Assembly: GCA_021767845.1 (NCBI GenBank)
Contig: JAASSQ010000092.1
Coordinates: forward strand, 1-10,943
Length of the DNA: 10,943 bases
From: Roseovarius sp.
GTDB lineage: Bacteria > Pseudomonadota > Alphaproteobacteria > Rhodobacterales > Rhodobacteraceae
Direction: 5' to 3'
The translations under genes were made by a program, and so were the position numbers. Under the pieces are notes generated by a model. It saw only the letters and a list, made by a program, of their open reading frames with translations, did not search any database and was not told where the DNA came from. Below are positions 1 to 8,698 of the stretch, piece by piece. Within the stretch, counting starts at the first letter, position 1; every line of letters begins with the position of its first letter.

Positions 1-3947
<3,947 letters not shown>

Positions 3948-4038
3948 GTGTCTGGTCACCTTTCGTTTCTCACCGGTCGCGCGCACTGTCGGGCCCCAGC
4001 GGCGCGGCCATACGAGACGGCGGGTGCGATCCATTCCC

Positions 4039-4060
4039 GGCCCCTGTCCCACCAGAGGCC
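4039..4060 (-). other. hairpin in rplL-rpoB spacer, rpoB-proximal
   Basis: An 8-bp stem (4039-4046 with 4053-4060, one G-U pair in the transcript) encloses a 6-base loop. It is the third predicted stem in the spacer, about 90 bases upstream of the rpoB start. There is no T run after it, so it is not a normal terminator. It may only reflect high GC content. Confidence 0.35.
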
Positions 4061-4081
4061 TCCCGATCGCGTGAACCTCGC

Positions 4082-4118
4082 CTTAGAAAACCCCTGCATC
4101 CTGCAGGGCCTTGCTAAG
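4082..4118 (-). terminator. long imperfect hairpin with T run: attenuator or RNase III-type site before rpoB
   Basis: In the transcript, two 17-base arms (4102-4118 and 4082-4098) flank a GGA loop. They pair along the whole length with only a C-U and a G-G mismatch and one G-U wobble. The inner 7 bp (CCCTGCA/TGCAGGG) is perfect and is followed by GTTTTCT, so the inner part alone reads as a short intrinsic terminator. In E. coli the rplL-rpoB spacer is known to hold a partial terminator and an RNase III cleavage site that set rpoB output relative to ribosomal protein output. The place and shape here fit either role, but function is inferred. Confidence 0.65.
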
Positions 4119-4126
4119 ATAGGTTC

Positions 4127-4154
4127 GGCTGGGCCCGGAAAACCGGACCCAGCC
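4127..4154 (-). other. 12-bp perfect hairpin after rplL
   Basis: In the transcript GGCTGGGTCCGG and CCGGGCCCAGCC pair over 12 bp with one G-U and a UUUU loop. The stem begins 34 bases after the rplL stop and just before the 17-bp stem at 4082-4118. No T run follows it directly. It could protect the rplJL message end from 3' exonucleases or help pause polymerase before the terminator-like stem. Confidence 0.55.
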
Positions 4155-4188
4155 TGAATGTCGAAGCCGGGTATCCCCGGAACACCGA

Positions 4189-4569
4189 TTACTTGAGTTC
4201 GATCTCGGCGCCAGCTTCTTCGAGCTTCTTCTTGATTTCCTCGGCCTCTTCCTTGTCGACGCCTTCCTTGACGGCCTTGCCGCCGGCTTCGACCAGTTCC
4301 TTGGCCTCTTTCAGGCCCAGGCCGGTGATGGCGCGGACTTCCTTGATCACGTTGATCTTGGAGGCACCGGCCGACTTGAGGATCACGTCGAATTCCGACT
4401 GCTCCTCGCCGCCGCCGGCTTCGTCGCCGCCGCCCGGACCGGCCATCACGACCGCGCCGCCCGAGGCGGGCTCGATGCCGTATTCGTCCTTCAGGATGGT
4501 TTTCAGTTCTTGGGCCTCGAGAAGCGTCAGACCAACGATCTCTTCAGCAAGTTTCTTCAGATCAGCCAT
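4189..4569 (-). CDS. rplL: 50S ribosomal protein L7/L12
   Basis: L7/L12 is the multicopy stalk protein that recruits and stimulates translation GTPases. It is 126 residues, the usual family length. Residues 1-30 (MADLKKLAEEIVGLTLLEAQEL) form the N-terminal dimerisation helices that sit on L10. Residues about 35-56 are a flexible hinge rich in glycine (PASGGAVV...GPGGGDEAGGG). Residues 57-126 are the factor-binding globular domain, with the conserved KINVIKEVRAITGLGLKEAK patch. The ATG at 4567-4569 is preceded by GGAAAGAG about 8 bases upstream. It follows rplJ after a 74-base spacer, probably on one message. Identity is certain. Confidence 0.98.
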   Translation of the reverse strand: MADLKKLAEEIVGLTLLEAQELKTILKDEYGIEPASGGAVVMAGPGGGDEAGGGEEQSEFDVILKSAGASKINVIKEVRAITGLGLKEAKELVEAGGKAVKEGVDKEEAEEIKKKLEEAGAEIELK

Positions 4570-4643
4570 TTTATCAGCTCTTTCCGTTTAGATGTGTTCC
4601 AACGTCGGGCAATCACCCATACGCAGGTCGTTCAGTTGCTCGC

Positions 4644-5162
4644 TTACGCAGCTTCCGCCTTCTCTTCGATGGTCGAAAGGATGCTCGCGATGTTCGAAGC
4701 AGGGGCGCCAACGGCACCGGCGATGTTCGAAGCGGGTGCACCCAGCATACCGGCGATCTGAGCAAGCAGCTCTTCGCGCGACGGCATGTCGGACACGGCT
4801 TTGACACCGGCACGGTCCAGCGGATCCGTTCCCATTGCACCGCCGAGGATCTCGAATTTCGAGTTGTCCTTGGCGAACCCTTCGGCCACTTTCGCGGCCG
4901 ATACAGGGTCTTCCGAATAGGTCAGAACCGTCATGCCCGAGAGGTATTGGCCGATGCTTTCGCATGGCTTGCCCTCAAGGGCGATCTTGGCGAGCCTGTT
5001 CTTGGCGACGCGAACGGATGCATCGGCCTCGCGGGCGCGGGCACGAAGATCCTGCATCTCGGCAACTGTAAGACCCGCGTAGTGGGCCACCACTACGACG
5101 CCAGAGCTTTCGAAGATCTGGCCGAGTTCCTCGACCACTTTCTCTTTCTGGGCTCTATCCAC
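4644..5162 (-). CDS. rplJ: 50S ribosomal protein L10
   Basis: L10 anchors the L7/L12 dimers at the base of the ribosomal stalk and, with L12, represses its own message in many bacteria. The protein is 172 residues. The N-terminal rRNA-binding domain (MDRAQKEKVVEELGQIF, then VVVAHYAGLTVAEMQDLR) is typical of alphaproteobacteria. The start is GTG at 5160-5162; I chose it because MDRAQKEK is the family N-terminus and GGAG lies 7 bases upstream. Residues 141-148 and 152-159 repeat GAPASNIA with an 11-residue offset, just before the C-terminal L12-binding helix (ILSTIEEKAEAA). A structured leader with stable tetraloop hairpins precedes it. The weak GTG start, the leader and the position before rplL all fit autogenous control. 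Confidence 0.97.
   Translation of the reverse strand: MDRAQKEKVVEELGQIFESSGVVVVAHYAGLTVAEMQDLRARAREADASVRVAKNRLAKIALEGKPCESIGQYLSGMTVLTYSEDPVSAAKVAEGFAKDNSKFEILGGAMGTDPLDRAGVKAVSDMPSREELLAQIAGMLGAPASNIAGAVGAPASNIASILSTIEEKAEAA
4687..4733 (-). repeat. in-frame 14-base repeat coding the L10 GAPASNIA duplication
   Basis: The 14 bases at 4687-4700 recur exactly at 4720-4733, an offset of 33 bases or 11 codons. They encode the ASNIA part of two GAPASNIA segments next to the L12-binding helix of L10. Confidence 0.85.
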
Positions 5163-5306
5163 AGTTTCACTCCAGTTCTGGGGGTTTCCCCCCGGCTCGG
5201 TTCTGGCGGGTTGCCCCGCCGTTCGGGTCCAAAGTCAGGGTCCCGAGGCCAAGACCACCCGAAGGCAGGTCACCTTCGTTGAATCTCATCTCGTTCCCCA
5301 TCTCAG
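5163..5306 (-). promoter_or_regulatory. structured rplJ leader, candidate L10(L12) autoregulatory element
   Basis: The roughly 140 bases before rplJ hold several stable transcript hairpins in series. At 5253-5271 a stem of 7 bp with one bulged U closes a cUUCGg tetraloop. At 5205-5220 a perfect 6-bp stem closes a GCAA (GNRA) loop. At 5180-5193 a 5-bp stem closes a GAAA (GNRA) loop, ending 9 bases before the GGAG ribosome binding site. CTCGG near 5245 can pair with CCGAG near 5196, closing a larger domain around the GCAA hairpin. L10 leaders that bind L10(L12)4 are known at this place in many bacteria. I assign that role from position and structure, not from a match to a covariance model. Confidence 0.6.
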
Positions 5307-5312
5307 GAAGGA

Positions 5313-5318
5313 ATTATA
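5313..5318 (-). promoter_or_regulatory. perfect TATAAT -10 box upstream of the rplJ leader
   Basis: A perfect TATAAT (minus strand) sits between the rplA end and the structured rplJ leader, in otherwise very GC-rich DNA. No good -35 hexamer lies 16-18 bases upstream; the best-placed bases are GATGGA. Transcription would start near 5306, right at the beginning of the structured leader. A promoter before rplJ separate from the rplK promoter is known in E. coli. Confidence 0.45.
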
Positions 5319-5351
5319 GGGCGTTCACCCAACCCTCCATCTCGGACAGGA

Positions 5352-5371
5352 CGGGGCCGGGACCGGCCCCG
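5352..5371 (-). other. 9-bp GC hairpin between rplA and rplJ
   Basis: A perfect GC-only inverted repeat (5352-5360 with 5363-5371) leaves a 2-base gap, so about 8 bp can form around a 4-base loop. It stands between the first post-rplA hairpin and the TATAAT box. No T run follows. It may act with its neighbour as a message-end barrier for rplKA. Confidence 0.5.
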
Positions 5372-5380
5372 CCATTCACA

Positions 5381-5398
5381 CCGGCCCGTCAGGGCCGG
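5381..5398 (-). terminator. 7-bp GC hairpin just after rplA, U-less terminator or message-end stem
   Basis: CCGGCCC and GGGCCGG (transcript) pair perfectly around a UGAC loop, starting 8 bases after the rplA stop codon. No T run follows, so intrinsic termination is doubtful. The position suggests the 3' end or a processing stem of the rplK-rplA message. Confidence 0.4.
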
Positions 5399-5406
5399 CG
5401 CAAATC

Positions 5407-6105
5407 TCATTCGGATGCGGCGTTGCCCACATCCACGCTGACACCCGGCCCCATGGTCGAGGTCAGCGAAATCTTCTTGACGTAGGTGCCTTTCGCGCCG
5501 GTCGGCTTGGCCTTGTTCACGGCCGCCACGAAGGCGCGCACGTTCTCGACCAGCTTGCCTTCGTCGAAGGACGCCTTGCCGACACCGGCGTGAACCACAC
5601 CGGCCTTTTCGGCCTTGAACTGCACTTCACCGCTCTTGGCGGCCTTGACGGCATCGGCCACATCCATCGTCACCGTGCCGACCTTGGGGTTCGGCATCAG
5701 GTTGCGCGGACCCAGCACCTTGCCCAGACGGCCGACGATCGGCATCATGTCCGGGGTCGCGATGCAGCGGTCGAAATTGATCTCGCCGCCCTGGATGGTC
5801 TCCATCAGGTCTTCGGCGCCCACGATGTCCGCACCGGCCTCTTGGGCCTCGTCGGCCTTGGGGCCGCGGGCGAAGACGGCGACGCGCACATCCTTGCCGG
5901 TGCCGTTGGGCAGGCCGACGACGCCGCGGACCATCTGGTCGGCGTGGCGCGGATCGACACCCAGGTTGACCGAGATCTCGATCGTCTCGTCGAACTTGGC
6001 GGTGGCATTCTGCTTGACCAGGGCCACGGCCTCTTCGACGCTCAGGTTTTCCTTGCCGGCGACAGCTTCGCGGGCAGCGCGGGTACGTTTTCCAAGCTTC
6101 GCCAT
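5407..6105 (-). CDS. rplA: 50S ribosomal protein L1
   Basis: L1 forms the mobile L1 stalk near the ribosomal E site and helps release deacylated tRNA. It also represses the rplK-rplA message in many bacteria. The protein is 232 residues, the normal length. Domain I is split between the N- and C-termini, with domain II at about 68-160. The L1 signature runs through IATPDMMPIVGRLGKVLGPR (115-134) and on to NLMPNPK. The C-terminal TSTMGPGV (215-222) is also conserved. The ATG at 6103-6105 lies one base after the rplK stop (TAA, C, ATG), and its AGGTG ribosome binding site lies inside the end of rplK, so the two genes are likely translationally coupled. Two GC hairpins follow the stop codon. Confidence 0.98.
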   Translation of the reverse strand: MAKLGKRTRAAREAVAGKENLSVEEAVALVKQNATAKFDETIEISVNLGVDPRHADQMVRGVVGLPNGTGKDVRVAVFARGPKADEAQEAGADIVGAEDLMETIQGGEINFDRCIATPDMMPIVGRLGKVLGPRNLMPNPKVGTVTMDVADAVKAAKSGEVQFKAEKAGVVHAGVGKASFDEGKLVENVRAFVAAVNKAKPTGAKGTYVKKISLTSTMGPGVSVDVGNAASE

Positions 6106-6106
6106 G

Positions 6107-6532
6107 TTATTTCACCTCGATGCCCATGGACCGCGCGCTGCCGAGGATGATCTTCATCGCCGACTCGACATCGTTCGCGTTCAGATCTCTCCACTTCGCT
6201 TCCGCGATCTCGCGTACCTGCTTGGTGGTCACGGTGCCCGCGGTGGCGCGGCCCGGCGTCTGCGAGCCGGACTTCAGCTTGGCCGCCTTCTTGAGATAAT
6301 AGGACGCCGGCGGCGTCTTGATGTCCATCTCGAAGGACTTGTCCTGGTAATAGGTAATCACGGTCGGGCACGGTGCACCGGCCTCCATGTCCTGCGTCTT
6401 GGCGTTGAACGCCTTGCAGAATTCCATGATGTTGATACCGCGCTGACCCAGCGCCGGTCCCACGGGCGGGGACGGGTTCGCCTGGCCTGCGGGCACTTGC
6501 AGCTTCATCGTGCCTGCGAGTTTCTTGGCCAT
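6107..6532 (-). CDS. rplK: 50S ribosomal protein L11
   Basis: L11 sits at the GTPase-associated centre and binds 23S rRNA helices 43-44, the thiostrepton target. It is 141 residues from the ATG at 6530-6532. I prefer this start to an in-frame TTG 7 codons upstream because MAKKLAGTMKLQVPAGQ is the family N-terminus and GGAG lies 7 bases before the ATG. The N-terminal domain has the proline-rich PAGQANPSPPVGPALGQRG (residues 14-32) followed by NIMEFCKAFN. The rRNA-binding domain covers about residues 75-141 (ASYYLKKAAKLKSGS onward). It is followed after one base by rplA. Identity is certain. Confidence 0.98.
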   Translation of the reverse strand: MAKKLAGTMKLQVPAGQANPSPPVGPALGQRGINIMEFCKAFNAKTQDMEAGAPCPTVITYYQDKSFEMDIKTPPASYYLKKAAKLKSGSQTPGRATAGTVTTKQVREIAEAKWRDLNANDVESAMKIILGSARSMGIEVK

Positions 6533-6555
6533 CTGGCCTCTCCTTCTTTCCAACT

Positions 6556-6579
6556 CCCCTCAGGGCGCGCCCCTCGGGG
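6556..6579 (-). promoter_or_regulatory. imperfect hairpin upstream of rplK, possible L1-binding region
   Basis: In the transcript CCCC-GA-GGG... and ...CCC-UGA-GGGG can form two short stems split by an internal loop with GA on each side, ending about 12 bases before the rplK ribosome binding site. L1 is known to repress rplK-rplA by binding a leader structure near this place. I did not match it to a known L1 site. The whole 106-base nusG-rplK spacer is GC-rich, and simple base composition could explain the pairing. Confidence 0.25.
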
Positions 6580-6638
6580 TTGCAGTCGTGTGGTCCGGTC
6601 CGGGCGCCGCGGCACCCTCGCCTCCCACGGCTCGCACG

Positions 6639-7172
6639 TCAGGTCTGCTTGGTGACCTGCGTGAATTCCAGTTCGACCGGCGTTTCCCGGCCAAAGATCG
6701 ACACCGTCACCTTCAGGCGCTGGTTGTCCTCGTCCACCGCCTCGACAAGCCCGTCGAAATCCTCGAACGGGCCATCATTCACCTTGACCTTCTCACCCAC
6801 GTCGAAGTGGATAAGGGTGCGCGGCGCGTCCTCGCCTTCCTGGACGCGGTTCAGGATCGCGTTCACCTCGGCATCGCGCATCGGCATCGGGCGCCCTTGG
6901 GGGCCAAGGAACCCGGTCACGCGATTGATCGAGTTGATCAGGTGATACCCGCGGTCCGACATCTCCATATGCACCAGCACATAGCCCGGCATGAAGCGGC
7001 GCTCGGCGGTCACCTTCTTGCCGCGCCGCACCTCGATCACCTCTTCGGTCGGCACCAGAACCTCGTCGATTTCATCTTCGAGACCCTGCTCGGCAACGGA
7101 TTGCTTGATTTGCTCGGCGATGCGCTTCTCGAAATTCGAGAGAACACTGACCGAGTACCACCGTTTCGCCAT
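6639..7172 (-). CDS. nusG: transcription termination/antitermination factor NusG
   Basis: NusG rides on RNA polymerase, bridging the clamp and beta lobe to suppress pausing, and links polymerase to Rho or to ribosomal protein S10. The protein is 177 residues, the normal length. The NGN domain spans about residues 4-110, with WYSVSVLSNFEKR (5-17) and RFMPGYVLVHM (59-69). The KOW domain spans about 123-175, with FDVGEKVKVNDGPFEDFDG (123-141) and the typical FGRETPVELEF ending. The ATG at 7170-7172 has only a weak ribosome binding site (GGGCGTGGG). It lies 192 bases after secE rather than close behind it, and 106 bases before rplK. Identity is certain. Confidence 0.98.
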   Translation of the reverse strand: MAKRWYSVSVLSNFEKRIAEQIKQSVAEQGLEDEIDEVLVPTEEVIEVRRGKKVTAERRFMPGYVLVHMEMSDRGYHLINSINRVTGFLGPQGRPMPMRDAEVNAILNRVQEGEDAPRTLIHFDVGEKVKVNDGPFEDFDGLVEAVDEDNQRLKVTVSIFGRETPVELEFTQVTKQT

Positions 7173-7197
7173 GTTCGACCCACGCCCTTGTCGTTAC

Positions 7198-7242
7198 CGG
7201 CCTTCAGGCCGAAATTCCTAACAATTTCTGGGGCTTACGCCC
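7198..7242 (-). other. two small hairpins in the nusG 5' leader
   Basis: Upstream of nusG the transcript can form GGGC/GCCC around a GUAA (GNRA) loop (7231-7242) and CGGCC/GGCCG around a UGAA loop (7198-7211). The second ends about 25 bases before the nusG ATG. Both are short. They lie downstream of the terminator-like stem at 7257-7290. Confidence 0.35.
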
Positions 7243-7256
7243 GCAGCCTCCGAAAC

Positions 7257-7290
7257 AAAAAGCGGCGCGCAACTCGAATCGCCGCGCGCC
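7257..7290 (-). terminator. terminator-like hairpin with T5 run between secE and nusG
   Basis: In the transcript, GCGGCG (7280-7285) can pair with CGCCGC (7262-7267) directly before TTTTT (7257-7261). An alternative perfect 7-bp stem pairs 7284-7290 with 7264-7270 around a 13-base loop. Either form followed by the T run resembles an intrinsic terminator or attenuator. It would end some transcripts after secE and lower or uncouple nusG expression, unless nusG has its own promoter. Confidence 0.6.
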
Positions 7291-7329
7291 ATGTCCGGGG
7301 GTGTTTTGCCACTTACCCGTGAATTTCCT

Positions 7330-7343
7330 TGAATTCAAGGCCC
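7330..7343 (-). repeat. 14-base motif, copy 1 (secE-nusG spacer)
   Basis: The bases TGAATTCAAGGCCC (plus strand) also occur exactly at 7623-7636 upstream of secE. Here the motif lies in a perfect 14-base palindrome, CCTTGAATTCAAGG (7327-7340). On the minus strand the TTGAAT in it could be a -35 element, but the hexamer 17 bases on (TAAGTG) is a poor -10. Confidence 0.6.
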
Positions 7344-7364
7344 TTGGCGCGAATTTCTCCGGCC

Positions 7365-7562
7365 TCAGCCAAACAGCGCCAGGATACCTTGCAGCCCGCT
7401 GCGAATCCCGAGATCGACCAATGCAAAGAACACGGCCGTCAGCGCCGCCATGATGAACACCATGACCGTCGTCAGCAGAACCTCGCGCCGGGTCGGCCAG
7501 ACAACCTTGGCAACCTCTGCGCGGACCTGCTGGATGAACTGAAGCGGATTGGTGCGTGCCAT
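7365..7562 (-). CDS. secE: preprotein translocase subunit SecE
   Basis: SecE is the small essential subunit that clamps SecY in the inner-membrane protein export channel. The protein is 65 residues, the short single-helix form usual outside enterobacteria. Residues 1-20 form the cytosolic amphipathic helix (NPLQFIQQVRAEVAKV). Residues 21-27 hold the conserved VWPTRRE motif. One membrane span covers about 29-52 (LLTTVMVFIMAALTAVFFAL). The ATG at 7560-7562 is preceded by a purine-rich GAGAGAAG about 9 bases upstream. It sits in the classical secE-nusG order, but a 192-base spacer with a terminator-like stem follows it. Identity is clear from the motif, size and location. Confidence 0.96.
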   Translation of the reverse strand: MARTNPLQFIQQVRAEVAKVVWPTRREVLLTTVMVFIMAALTAVFFALVDLGIRSGLQGILALFG

Positions 7563-7602
7563 GGGCGCTGTCTTCTCTCAAGAACCGGTATGTACAAGAC
7601 GC

Positions 7603-7631
7603 GACATACGCGGGCAGACACGTGAATTCAA
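7603..7631 (-). promoter_or_regulatory. candidate secE promoter
   Basis: On the minus strand TTGAAT (7626-7631) and TATGTC (7603-7608) are 17 bases apart, giving a start near 7596, about 34 bases before secE. The -35 is a 4/6 match and the -10 a 3/6 match to the sigma-70 consensus. The -35 lies in the 14-base motif shared with the secE-nusG spacer. A GTATGT-N10-ACATAC dyad (7588-7609) overlaps the -10 and start region, where an operator could lie. Confidence 0.4.
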
Positions 7632-7636
7632 GGCCC
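7623..7636 (-). repeat. 14-base motif, copy 2 (upstream of secE)
   Basis: This is an exact copy of TGAATTCAAGGCCC at 7330-7343, 293 bases away in the same orientation. Here the palindrome is reduced to TGAATTCA. It overlaps the candidate secE -35 box. Confidence 0.6.
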
Positions 7637-7681
7637 CACGCATCGCGCGCCTCATGGGGGTGTTGCGCCCTCGCCCGCCGC

Positions 7682-8326
7682 TCAGGGCTCCCGCGCCTGC
7701 GCAGCCAGCCGGTCGAACGGGTCGGGCGCGTCGTCGGGCAATCCCTGCCCGCGTCCCGACAGGTCCGGCAAGGCCAGCCTGTCAGCCCAGGCCTCGGGCA
7801 GACGGTCCAGCACCGCGTCCCATTTCAGCGCCATCGCATCGGCCCGGCGCCGCAACGCCTCGGCCCGGCCGGGCCAGCGCGCGGCGAAACGCTGCCACCC
7901 CGCCACGCACAACTCCGCGCAGCGGTCGTGCCCGAGGGTCAGGTAGCAGATGACGACAACCAGACCAGCCGTCAGCACCGTCAGAGGAATGAGCCAGGGC
8001 CGCCAAATCGCCACCAGCATGATCGCGGCCAGACCGATCTGCCGCCGCGTCGGCCGGACACTCCCCAGCCATGCAGGCAAGCGAAAATCGCGCCGCGCAG
8101 ACCGCATGGGGGCCGGAGCCTGCGCCAACGCCTCCGGCATCTCGGCGGCGGGCGATTGCTTCAAATGCGCCTGCGGCTCCAGGTCCGGCAGCGCCTTGAG
8201 GTTCTCTTCACGCTTCTGTTCGGTCATGAGCTGCCGGATCAGGTCGTCCGTGCTCTTGCCCTCTCCTGCCTTGTCGCCGCCGGACACCCCTACCCCGGCA
8301 GAAGGCTCATTCGTCATGTCGGTCAT
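7682..8326 (-). CDS. unrecognised two-helix membrane protein between tRNA-Trp and secE
   Basis: I do not recognise a named family. From the ATG at 8324-8326 the protein has 214 residues. An in-frame GTG at 8345-8347 would add 7 residues and an ATG at 8315-8317 would remove 3; no start has a clear ribosome binding site. Residues 1-80 are polar and probably disordered (GVGVSGGDKAGEGKSTDDLI, then a PEALAQAPAP stretch). Arg-rich residues 78-95 lead into two close hydrophobic helices at about 97-108 and 111-132, joined by RPWLIP. The C-terminal 80 residues are rich in Arg, Ala and Trp, with likely amphipathic helices (CVAGWQRFAARWPGRAEALR). It shares strand with secE, 119 bases downstream. Codon use looks like its neighbours. 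It is probably an inner-membrane protein; its job is unknown. Confidence 0.8.
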   Translation of the reverse strand: MTDMTNEPSAGVGVSGGDKAGEGKSTDDLIRQLMTEQKREENLKALPDLEPQAHLKQSPAAEMPEALAQAPAPMRSARRDFRLPAWLGSVRPTRRQIGLAAIMLVAIWRPWLIPLTVLTAGLVVVICYLTLGHDRCAELCVAGWQRFAARWPGRAEALRRRADAMALKWDAVLDRLPEAWADRLALPDLSGRGQGLPDDAPDPFDRLAAQAREP

Positions 8327-8525
8327 AATGGCACTCGTTCGCTCCACGCCCCCACGCGGATCGGCCCGCTTGGCAGAGCAGGCTTCATGTCATTGCTAAG
8401 ACGGAAATGCGGCAAATATCAGGCGGAATCGCGGCGAAAACGCGGCGCACGCACGGGCCACCGCTTGCGCACAGGGCCTTGGCCGCTAAAGCAGTCAGGC
8501 GTTCCGATCATGTCCAAGGGAGGGA

Positions 8526-8601
8526 TGGCAGGGGCAGCAGGGCTCGAACCCGCGACCTACGGTTTTGGAGACCGTCGCTCTACCAGCTGAGCTATACCCC
8601 T
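8526..8601 (-). tRNA. tRNA-Trp (anticodon CCA)
   Basis: The 76-base gene folds as a complete cloverleaf. The acceptor stem pairs AGGGGTA with TGCCCCT with one G-U, and the discriminator is G. The D arm is GCTC/GAGC. The anticodon stem ACGGT/ACCGT closes the loop CTCCAAA with anticodon CCA. The T arm holds GGTTCGA. The 3' CCA is encoded (8526-8528). tRNA-Trp before secE is a common order in Rhodobacterales. It is co-directional with the mct-like gene upstream and the membrane protein gene downstream. Confidence 0.97.
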
Positions 8602-8614
8602 TCGCCGACCGCCG

Positions 8615-8642
8615 AATTAAGCCACATGGCGGCGGGAATCAA
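8615..8642 (-). promoter_or_regulatory. candidate tRNA-Trp promoter
   Basis: On the minus strand TTGATT (8637-8642) and TTAATT (8615-8620) are 16 bases apart, placing a start near 8607, about 6 bases before the mature tRNA. The hexamers match the sigma-70 consensus at 4/6 and 3/6. A GGCGG/CCGCC hairpin overlaps the -35 and spacer and could also mark the end of the upstream message. Confidence 0.4.
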
Positions 8643-8698
8643 GCCGCCTTCTGCGGATTTTCTGCACGAATGACGACGCGTGTCTCCGCCACCGCCGG

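Noticed and set aside
6533..6553. A longer rplK with 7 extra N-terminal residues
   Set aside because: It needs a TTG start without a ribosome binding site, whereas the ATG at 6530-6532 gives the family N-terminus and has GGAG well placed.
8348..8525. Hidden gene or terminator between tRNA-Trp and the membrane protein gene
   Set aside because: I found no hairpin followed by a T run and no convincing small reading frame with a ribosome binding site in these 178 bases.
8526..8601. tRNA-Trp as an integration site of a mobile island carrying mct/meh
   Set aside because: The mct/meh genes are on the 5' side of the tRNA, there is no integrase, and I see no second copy of the tRNA 3' end in the window.
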